A stretch of 12,445 nucleotides of DNA. Source: Micromonosporaceae bacterium (GTDB lineage: Bacteria > Actinomycetota > Actinomycetes > Mycobacteriales > Micromonosporaceae). The translations under genes were made by a program, and so were the position numbers. The DNA lies in NCBI GenBank assembly GCA_019689695.1, contig JADGHA010000075.1, positions 1-12,445 of the forward strand, given 5' to 3'. The notes under the pieces are model-generated. The model did not search any database, was not told where the DNA came from, and saw only the letters and a list, made by a program, of their open reading frames with translations. Positions 1-5,635 of this stretch are shown here, piece by piece (within the stretch, counting starts at the first letter, position 1; each line of letters starts with the position of its first letter).

Positions 1-559
1 CGTCCCGGCCCCGCCCGGCCAGATACTCCACTTTGGACGTCGGATCGCAGCCGGCGCAGTCCGACAGCTCATCCCGCGGGGCCGCGCACCAGCGCGCGTA
101 CCACTCGTCGGCGGCCGCGGTGTCGCCCAGCTGCGACGCGACGTAGTGCCGGTGGGCGTAGACGGCGTGCATGCTGTGGCCACCGGCGCGGTACCGGCGT
201 TCCATGTCGTCCAGCACCGCGTGGATACGGTCCAGCGGAATCTCCGGGAACTTGGTCAGCGTCCCGATGACGTTCTTGAAGTCCCACAGCAGCTGGAGGT
301 GGTCGCCGCGGCGGCGCCGGCCGGGATCCCGGTCGTACTCGGCCAGGCACCAGGAGAAGCTGACGAACGACTTGGCCGGTTCACCACCGTAGAGGTACGC
401 CCTGGTCGCGAGCATCCGGGCCGCGAACGCGAGGTCGGGGAGGCGGCCCGCGGCGGCGTGCTGGACGACCTGCTCCACCAGGGCGATCTGTGCCGGGCCG
501 TACGGCATCTCGTCCGCCTCGCGCAGCCACGCCCGCAGCTGCTCCTCAGTCGCCACCAC
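1..559 (-). CDS. TPR-like protein of the HSP90 operon, partial (C-terminus beyond left edge)
   Basis: Reading the minus strand from a GTG at 559 gives an open frame of 186 codons that leaves the window at base 1, so the C-terminus is missing. The protein is soluble, has no signal peptide or membrane segment, and is helical in character, with alternating Ala/Leu-rich segments (residues 23-75) followed by a charged stretch and a helix around 110-150. This fits tetratricopeptide-like repeats, but I cannot align individual 34-residue units with certainty. Near the cut end it carries an SDCAGCDP stretch (CxxC, residues 168-171), possibly metal-binding. The start is fixed by an in-frame TGA two codons upstream and a GAGG Shine-Dalgarno six bases before the GTG; a second GTG follows directly. 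The start lies 27 bases after the HSP90 stop on the same strand, so the two are almost certainly cotranscribed. Actinomycete HSP90-family genes are commonly followed by a TPR protein; the role is unknown. Confidence 0.7.
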   Translation of the reverse strand, partial: MVATEEQLRAWLREADEMPYGPAQIALVEQVVQHAAAGRLPDLAFAARMLATRAYLYGGEPAKSFVSFSWCLAEYDRDPGRRRRGDHLQLLWDFKNVIGTLTKFPEIPLDRIHAVLDDMERRYRAGGHSMHAVYAHRHYVASQLGDTAAADEWYARWCAAPRDELSDCAGCDPTSKVEYLAGRGRD

Positions 560-592
560 GCATCACCTCAGCCACCGCGCACCACCTCAGCC
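555..592 (-). repeat. 19-bp imperfect tandem duplication spanning HSP90 stop and TPR start
   Basis: On the minus strand, bases 592-574 and 573-555 are two adjacent 19-base copies that differ at two positions (GGCTGAGGTG, then G or A, TGCG, then C or T, GGT). The first copy contains the HSP90 stop codon TGA. The second supplies the GAGG Shine-Dalgarno and the GTG start of the downstream gene. The downstream ribosome binding site therefore appears to have arisen by local duplication of the end of the upstream gene. Confidence 0.8.
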
Positions 593-2398
593 GCCGCCGA
601 CCGCGCGTTCGAGCAGGCCGAGGAACGAGCTGTTGAGCAGGGCGGCGTCGGCGGGCCGGATCGGGTGGTAGCCGAGCAGCAGCGCCTGCCCGTAGAGCGC
701 CTCCACGGCGAGCGCGACCAGGGCCGGGTCGTCCAGCGCGGCGACCCGCCGGACCAGCGGGTTGCGGTGGTTGAGCACCAGCTGCGGCCGTTCCTCCGCC
801 CCGGATGCGGCAAGCGCGTCGAGCACCCCCGCCCACACCTCGTCCACCCGCTCCCGGGTCGCCCGCAGCTCGCCGTGGAACGCCGCCGACCGGCTCACCA
901 GGTAGAGCGCCGGCAGCGCCGCAGGGTCGTACGCCCGCAGCACCACCTCGCAGCCGAGCCGATCCAAGGCGCGCTGGGCCGCCGCCAGGAACGGCCGCGT
1001 GGCCAGGTCCACCGGCGGGTCCAGGGTGTGGAAACGGGTGGTCAGGTCGGTCGGCTCCAGCCGCTCGATCAGGGTGGTCCGGTCCACCCGCGGCAGCCGC
1101 TCGATGATCTCCGTGTCGTACGTGTACCCGGCATTCACCACGGCGAGGTCCTGCGCGGCGGCGACCGCGGCGAGCTGGCGGAACTCGTCGACGGTAGCCG
1201 CGTACCGGACCAGGCCGTGCCGCGAGCGGAACTCGGCCAGCGTCATCCGCCCGGCATTGGTCTCCATCGGCCACCACTGCTCGACCAGGCGCAGCATGTC
1301 ATCGTCGTGCAGGGCGAGCGCCTTCACCCCGAGGTGGTGGACGCCGAGGAACTCCCCGAGCCGGTCCGGATCCCGCTGGGACAGCCGGACCAGCCAGCCG
1401 CGCAGCTGGTCGCCCAGGGCCTGCCGGGTGCTCTCCAGCAAGGTGTCCTCGTAGAGCGCCTCCCGGCTGGCGGTCGGTCGCAGCTCCGCCGCGTCCACTG
1501 CGCACCGGACGAAGAACGCCCACTCCGGCAGCAGCCCTTCGGCGCTCTCGGCGAGCAGCATCCGCTTCAGGTAGACCCGGTGCCCGCTGCGGGCCGCCGG
1601 GTTCACCGGCATCGGCAGCACAAACGCCACGCCGGTCAGGCCAGCCTCCGGCACCGCCAGGTCGATCATGTCGAACGGGGTGAACCCGAAAACCTGCTGG
1701 GCGTACTCGAGGAGCCTGGCCCGGCGCGCGGTGGATGACCCGGCCGCGGCGGCCGCGGTGCCGCCCACACCGACCGAGGGTGACCAGGGCACACCACCGA
1801 CGGTGACCAGCACGTCACCCACTCGGACCGGGTACGGCAGCAGGCTGCCGTAGAGCCGGGCAAGGTCGGTGACGGTAGCGCCGGACAGCCACTGCTCGGC
1901 GTCCCGGCGTGGCACCAGCGTCACCGTGGTGCCGGGCTCCGGGCGCTGGTCAGCGGCGACGGCGACCCGGTAGCGGCCGTCGGAGTACCCGGTCCAGTCC
2001 ACGGTCGGCGCGTCGCCGGACCGGGTGCGGACGTGGATCTCGTCGGCGACCAGGAAGCAGGAGAGCAGCCCGATGCCGAACTGGCCGAGGAACTCGTGCC
2101 GGGCGAAGCCCAGCTCGTCCCGCTTGGCGCTGCGCCCGATCGTGGCCAGCAGCTCGTGCACCTGTGCCTCGGTCAGCCCGATCCCGGTGTCGTGCACGCG
2201 CAGCGTGCCGTCGCCGGTCAGCTCTGGAGGTTCGATGTGGACGGTGGCGGGCGCGTCGGGCTGCACCGCGCGCCGGGCGGTGATCGCGTCGACGGCGTTC
2301 TGGAGCAGCTCGCGCACGTAGACGCGCGGGCTGGCGTACAGGTGGTGGCTCAGCAGGTCGACCACGCCGCGCAGATCGACCTGGAAGGTGCGGTTCAC
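587..2398 (-). CDS. HSP90-family molecular chaperone (HtpG-like paralogue)
   Basis: A 603-residue protein with the GHKL ATPase fold of HSP90: ELLQNAVDA at 30-38 (catalytic Glu30, Mg/ATP-binding Asn34, Asp37), DTGIGL at 70-75, and the ATP-lid motif GQFGIG at 105-110 followed by LLSCFLVAD. A middle-domain loop TASREAL puts Arg312 where the catalytic arginine of HSP90 normally sits. The length is close to bacterial HtpG (about 620), but the C-terminal 250 residues are divergent and there is no MEEVD tail or charged linker. It should act as a cytoplasmic ATP-dependent chaperone; clients are unknown. The open frame extends upstream to 2920, but GTG at 2398 is chosen because the protein family begins at the NRTFQVDL sequence and GGGAGGG lies five bases before it. 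It is followed by the TPR-like gene in one operon and diverges from a lipoprotein gene. No HspR-type HAIR inverted repeat was seen upstream. Confidence 0.92.
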   Translation of the reverse strand: MNRTFQVDLRGVVDLLSHHLYASPRVYVRELLQNAVDAITARRAVQPDAPATVHIEPPELTGDGTLRVHDTGIGLTEAQVHELLATIGRSAKRDELGFARHEFLGQFGIGLLSCFLVADEIHVRTRSGDAPTVDWTGYSDGRYRVAVAADQRPEPGTTVTLVPRRDAEQWLSGATVTDLARLYGSLLPYPVRVGDVLVTVGGVPWSPSVGVGGTAAAAAGSSTARRARLLEYAQQVFGFTPFDMIDLAVPEAGLTGVAFVLPMPVNPAARSGHRVYLKRMLLAESAEGLLPEWAFFVRCAVDAAELRPTASREALYEDTLLESTRQALGDQLRGWLVRLSQRDPDRLGEFLGVHHLGVKALALHDDDMLRLVEQWWPMETNAGRMTLAEFRSRHGLVRYAATVDEFRQLAAVAAAQDLAVVNAGYTYDTEIIERLPRVDRTTLIERLEPTDLTTRFHTLDPPVDLATRPFLAAAQRALDRLGCEVVLRAYDPAALPALYLVSRSAAFHGELRATRERVDEVWAGVLDALAASGAEERPQLVLNHRNPLVRRVAALDDPALVALAVEALYGQALLLGYHPIRPADAALLNSSFLGLLERAVGGG

Positions 2399-2403
2399 GT
2401 ACG

Positions 2404-2410
2404 CCCTCCC
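2404..2410 (-). promoter_or_regulatory. Ribosome binding site of the HSP90 gene
   Basis: GGGAGGG on the minus strand lies five bases before the GTG at 2398. It decides the start against the much longer open frame that continues upstream through the divergent intergenic region. Confidence 0.7.
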
Positions 2411-2479
2411 GGTCTCTCGTCCGACGGCACACGGTACCGGGAGCTGCCTGCCGGGCGCCCGCCTATCGCCACCTCCGGC

Positions 2480-2491
2480 ATGTCGCGACAT
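2480..2491. promoter_or_regulatory. 12-bp perfect palindrome, candidate operator
   Basis: ATGTCGCGACAT reads the same on both strands and lies in the 198-bp divergent region between the HSP90 gene (start 2398) and the lipoprotein gene (start 2597). Its position roughly midway would let a dimeric regulator act on both promoters. It resembles no operator that I can name with confidence. Confidence 0.4.
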
Positions 2492-2524
2492 CGATTCTCC
2501 GGCCTTCACGGGCCAGCGGCCGGC

Positions 2525-2558
2525 CGGGCGGTGCCGGCCGGCGGGCGGTGCCGGCCGG
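2525..2558. repeat. Perfect 17-bp tandem direct repeat, two copies
   Basis: The 17-base unit CGGGCGGTGCCGGCCGG occurs twice without a gap (2525-2541 and 2542-2558). Each copy ends in the palindrome CCGGCCGG. It is 38 bases upstream of the lipoprotein ATG, in the zone where its promoter or an activator site would be. A further GGGCGGTCGGG occurs just downstream near 2574. Confidence 0.75.
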
Positions 2559-2596
2559 ATCGGGAACCGGAGTGGGCGGTCGGGTGTCTTCCCTGC

Positions 2597-3868
2597 ATGA
2601 CGACAAGGCGTGACCTGCTGAGGCTGGCCGGAACAACCGCACTGGGCATCGGGGTCGCGGCGTGCTCCACCCCGGAAGCCGCGCCGCCGCCGGAGCCGCT
2701 GGCCGGGGGCGACCTGCTCGCGGTCGAGCTCGCCGACGGGCTGGCCGTTGTCGATACCGCGACCGGACGGACGGTCGTCCCGCCGCGGGCCGGCGTCATG
2801 AGTCCGGACTGGACGATCCTGGTGCAGGCCCAGGAGGCCGCCGGTGGCACGCGGGTAACCGCCCGCAACGTGCTGGACGGCACGGTGATGTCCACCGGCA
2901 TCCTGCGCGACCAGCTGCAACCACGCGCGGTCTCACCGGACGGGCGCCTGGTCGCCCTCACCCAGCCCGGCGACACGGGGCGGACCAGAACCACGGTCGT
3001 GGTGGCCGACAGCAGCGGCGAGCGGCGGCGCCTCGACCTGGCCGGGAACCTGGTGCCAGAGGCGTTCTCGCTCGACGGCAGGCTGCTGTTCGTCTTGGAC
3101 TACCTGCCGCCGACCGCCCCCGATCGCTACCGGGTACGGGTGATCGACGTGGCGGCCGGGAAGGTGCAGCCGTTGTCCACCCGGCTCAAGACGGCGGTGC
3201 CGCCGGGCGCCGAAGAGGAGATGCGCGGCGAGGGCCGGCAGGCGGTGTATGGGCAGGTCCAGCAGACCCTCTTCACGCTCTACACCCACCAGCCCGACCA
3301 TGTGCACACCCGCGATCTGCTGGCCGGTGCCCGCGCGGGCAAGCCGGGCGTGCACGCGTTCGTCCATTCGCTGAACCTCGCCCAGGGCTGGGCGTTCTGC
3401 ATCGACCTGCCCGCGCCGTTCGGCGAGCACCCGGCCGCCGGGCACGCGATCGCGCTGAGCCGGAGCGGCTCCCGGCTGGTCGTGGTCGACGCACCCGGCG
3501 GCGCGGCGGCCCTCATCGACCCGGTCAACCTCACGGTCGATTCGGTCAGCCGCTTCGCACCGCTGCCCGAGAGCGGCGCGGCCGCGGTGCTCACCCCGGA
3601 CGCCGGCCGGCTCCTGATCGGCGCCGGACGGGAGGTGGTGATGCTGCCGGTGCAGGGCGGCGAGCCGATCGCCCGGTCGACCTACGACACGCCGGTACGC
3701 GGCTTGGCGTTGTCGAACGACGGCACGCGGCTCTACGTCGGGCAGGCCGACGGGGTCGTCCGCCAGAAGTTGACCGACCGCCCGGAGTTGACCGGCGACC
3801 TCGCGCCGACCCGGACCGTGGTCGGCGGGCTGCGGCTGGTCCGGCGGGTGGTCGGCCCGGGCCGGTAG
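2597..3868 (+). CDS. Tat-exported lipoprotein with beta-propeller repeats
   Basis: A 423-residue protein beginning MTTRRDLLRLAG. TRRDLLR fits the twin-arginine motif, and GVAAC is a lipobox with Cys23 as the likely lipidated residue, so the mature protein should be anchored outside the membrane after folding in the cytoplasm. The rest contains spaced WD40/YVTN-like blades, each with an SPDGR-type turn: SPDW near 69, SPDGRLVAL near 113, SLDGRLLFV near 158, SRSGSRLVVV near 288, TPDAGRLLI near 333 and SNDGTRLYV near 373. This supports a six- or seven-bladed propeller used for binding; no catalytic residues are apparent. The start is the ATG immediately before the Tat motif. No Shine-Dalgarno precedes it; TGTCTT six bases upstream could be a weak leaderless -10. 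It diverges from the HSP90 gene and converges on the sulfurtransferase, nine bases apart. Ligand unknown. Confidence 0.85.
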   Translation: MTTRRDLLRLAGTTALGIGVAACSTPEAAPPPEPLAGGDLLAVELADGLAVVDTATGRTVVPPRAGVMSPDWTILVQAQEAAGGTRVTARNVLDGTVMSTGILRDQLQPRAVSPDGRLVALTQPGDTGRTRTTVVVADSSGERRRLDLAGNLVPEAFSLDGRLLFVLDYLPPTAPDRYRVRVIDVAAGKVQPLSTRLKTAVPPGAEEEMRGEGRQAVYGQVQQTLFTLYTHQPDHVHTRDLLAGARAGKPGVHAFVHSLNLAQGWAFCIDLPAPFGEHPAAGHAIALSRSGSRLVVVDAPGGAAALIDPVNLTVDSVSRFAPLPESGAAAVLTPDAGRLLIGAGREVVMLPVQGGEPIARSTYDTPVRGLALSNDGTRLYVGQADGVVRQKLTDRPELTGDLAPTRTVVGGLRLVRRVVGPGR

Positions 3869-3885
3869 GGGCGGCGGCTACCGGC
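3861..3885. terminator. Bidirectional hairpin formed by two convergent stop codons
   Basis: GCCGGTAG (3861-3868) and CTACCGGC (3878-3885) form a perfect 8-bp stem with a 9-base GC-rich loop. The left arm ends with the lipoprotein TAG stop and the right arm begins with the sulfurtransferase TAG stop on the other strand. There is no T-tract, so it would be an actinobacterial-type stem-only terminator serving both genes. Confidence 0.6.
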
Positions 3886-4777
3886 TGAAATGGCCCGGTT
3901 CCGGCCCCTTGGCGATCGGGGCCCGCACCGTGTTTCCCCACTCGGTCCAGGAGCCGTCGTAGTTGCGAACGTTCGGGAAGCCGAGCAGGTGGTGCAGGAC
4001 GAACCAGGTGTGGCTGGACCGCTCCCCGATCCGGCAGTACGCCACCACCTCGTCGGTTTCGGTCAGGCCGAGCCCGTCCTGGTAGACCGCGGCGAGTTCG
4101 GCGGCGGACTTGAACGTGCCGTCGTCGTTGGCCGCCGACTTCCACGGCATGTTCACCGCGCCCGGAATGTGGCCCCCGCGCAGCGCGCCCTCCTGCGGAT
4201 AGTCCGGCATGGACAGTAGCTCGCCGGTGTACTCGCCGGGTGACCGCACGTCGACCAGCTTGTGCCCGGACGTGATGTGCGCGACCACGTCGTCGCGGAA
4301 CGCCCGGATCGGGGCGTCGTTGCGCGACACCACCGGGTACTGGGTGCGCGGGCGCTGCGGTACGTCGCGAACCAGCGGCCGGCCCTCGGTCACCCACCGC
4401 TGCCGACCGCCGTTGAGCAGCCGCACGTCGTCGTGGCCGAACAGGGAGAAGACCCACAGCGCGTACGCCGCCCACCAGTTGTAGTTGTCGCCGTAGAAGA
4501 CCAACGTGTCGTCTCTGGCGATGCCCTTGGCCGAACAAAGCTCGGCGAAGTCCTCCGGACCCAGGTAGTCGCGGGTCACCTGGTCGTTGAGGTCGGTGTG
4601 CCAGTCCACCTTGACCGCACCGGGGATGTGGCCGGTCTCGTACAGCAGGACGTCCTCATCGGACTCGATGACGACCAGGCCCTCGTCGTCGAGGTGCTCG
4701 GCCAGCCAACCCGGCGTCACCAGCCGCTCCGGGTGGGCGTAGCTCTGCAGCTCCGGCGCCGGGTCCGTGGGTACCAT
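3878..4777 (-). CDS. Thiosulfate sulfurtransferase (two-domain rhodanese)
   Basis: A 299-residue protein with two rhodanese domains. The N-terminal domain (about 20-130) has HIPGAVKVDWHTDL but no catalytic Cys, as usual for the inactive half. The C-terminal domain (about 165-285) has LVDVRSPGEY, HIPGAVNMPW and the active loop CRIGERSSHTW with nucleophile Cys248. The CRIGER loop is that of actinobacterial SseA/CysA-type enzymes, which move sulfane sulfur from thiosulfate to an acceptor such as cyanide or a thiol through a Cys persulfide. ATG at 4777 is preferred over GTG at 4786, which lacks an RBS. The GDSL hydrolase gene ends 10 bases upstream on the same strand, suggesting cotranscription. 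In many actinomycetes a small DUF1416 (SseC) gene follows this gene; here the next gene downstream is a convergent lipoprotein instead. Confidence 0.92.
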   Translation of the reverse strand: MVPTDPAPELQSYAHPERLVTPGWLAEHLDDEGLVVIESDEDVLLYETGHIPGAVKVDWHTDLNDQVTRDYLGPEDFAELCSAKGIARDDTLVFYGDNYNWWAAYALWVFSLFGHDDVRLLNGGRQRWVTEGRPLVRDVPQRPRTQYPVVSRNDAPIRAFRDDVVAHITSGHKLVDVRSPGEYTGELLSMPDYPQEGALRGGHIPGAVNMPWKSAANDDGTFKSAAELAAVYQDGLGLTETDEVVAYCRIGERSSHTWFVLHHLLGFPNVRNYDGSWTEWGNTVRAPIAKGPEPGHFSR

Positions 4778-4784
4778 GCGCCCC

Positions 4785-4790
4785 ACGCTA
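4785..4790 (-). promoter_or_regulatory. Candidate leaderless -10 element of the sulfurtransferase gene
   Basis: On the minus strand TAGCGT, whose first three bases are the stop codon of the GDSL gene, is followed by seven bases and the ATG at 4777. It fits TANNNT at the leaderless distance. No convincing -35 was seen, and GGGG in the gap could instead act as a weak, close Shine-Dalgarno. Confidence 0.3.
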
Positions 4791-5567
4791 CTGGATGAAC
4801 GGGGCCAGGCTCGGCCGTTTGGCGGTGACCGTGTCGCCCGACGAGCGCCCGGTCAGCCGCCGCTTGATCCAGGGCGCGAGGTACTCGCCGGCCCAGCGAA
4901 GGTCGGCGCCGCGAGCGGCCAGCCAGCGCTGTGGCGCGGGCGGTGGCGGGGCGGTGAGCCAGTCCGGTTCCGGGGTCGCGCCGAGCGCGGCGAGCACGTG
5001 CGCGGCGACCCGACGGTGTCCGGCCGGCGACAGGTGCAGCCGGTCGACGCTCCACAGCAACGGGTTGCCGAACTCCTCGTCCGACCACAGGTCGATCAGG
5101 AACGCCCCGTGCCGCTGCGCGGTCTCCACAATGGCGTCGTTGAGGATGTTCACGCGCGGCAGCACCACCCGCCGGCCGGGCAGCCGCCTGGTCACGTCCG
5201 CGAAGCGGAACAGAATCACGTCCGCGCCGGCCGCCCGCAGCTCACCCACGACCCCGTTCAACCGGGCCACCAGCGCGGCCGCGTCGAAGTGCCGGCGCAG
5301 CACGTCATTGCCGCCGGCGGCGAAGGAGACCAGGTCGGGCGCCATGGCCAGGGCCGACGGCACCTGCTCGGCCACCACCGCGTTGAACAGCCGGCCGCGC
5401 ACCGCCAGGTTGGCGTACCCGAAGCCGGACCCACGCTCGGCGGCGAGGGCCGCCAGCTGGCCCGCCACCAGGTCGGCCCAGCCCCGGTACCCACTGCCGT
5501 CCGGGTACGGGTCGTCGAGCCCTTCGGTGAAGCTGTCCCCGACCGCCACGAAACTACGCCAGCGCAC
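4788..5567 (-). CDS. SGNH/GDSL-family hydrolase
   Basis: A 259-residue protein with all SGNH blocks: block I VAVGDSFTEG (nucleophile Ser12), block II NLAVRG (Gly58), block III GGNDVLR (oxyanion Asn87), and block V SVDRLHLSPAGH (Asp175 and His178 completing the triad). These enzymes cleave esters of lipids or acylated carbohydrates; the substrate here cannot be read from sequence. There is no signal peptide, so it is probably cytoplasmic. The C-terminal 55 residues are proline- and arginine-rich beyond the fold. Start choice is uncertain: GTG at 5567 lies right before the RWRSFVAVGDS strand that usually begins the family, while GTG at 5585 would add six residues; neither has a good Shine-Dalgarno, and CAGACT six bases before 5567 could be a weak leaderless -10. 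It diverges from proS and sits 10 bases upstream of the sulfurtransferase. Confidence 0.88.
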   Translation of the reverse strand: MRWRSFVAVGDSFTEGLDDPYPDGSGYRGWADLVAGQLAALAAERGSGFGYANLAVRGRLFNAVVAEQVPSALAMAPDLVSFAAGGNDVLRRHFDAAALVARLNGVVGELRAAGADVILFRFADVTRRLPGRRVVLPRVNILNDAIVETAQRHGAFLIDLWSDEEFGNPLLWSVDRLHLSPAGHRRVAAHVLAALGATPEPDWLTAPPPPAPQRWLAARGADLRWAGEYLAPWIKRRLTGRSSGDTVTAKRPSLAPFIQ

Positions 5568-5623
5568 GCTGAGAGTCTGCCTCACCGGCAAGAATTTCGG
5601 CTGTGACGTAGACCCCGCCTGCG

Positions 5624-5629
5624 TAGGCT
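5624..5629 (+). promoter_or_regulatory. Leaderless -10 promoter element of proS
   Basis: TAGGCT fits the actinobacterial -10 consensus TANNNT and lies six bases before the proS ATG, so transcription would begin at or next to the start codon. GTGACG (5603-5608), 15 bases further upstream, is a fair -35 match. No Shine-Dalgarno is present before the ATG. Confidence 0.55.
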
Positions 5630-5635
5630 GCGGGC

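Noticed and set aside
146..1738. Long plus-strand open frame (530 codons) opposite the HSP90 and TPR genes
   Set aside because: It is rich in Arg, Gln, His and Val without any domain, and runs antisense to a protein with complete HSP90 motifs. Long antisense frames are expected at this GC content.
2399..2596. HspR (HAIR) operator controlling the HSP90 gene
   Set aside because: No CTTGAGT/ACTCAAG inverted repeat is present in the divergent region.
2399..2920. N-terminal extension of the HSP90 frame to 2920
   Set aside because: It overlaps the divergent lipoprotein gene, has no domain, and the family start (NRTFQVDL) has its own GGGAGGG RBS.
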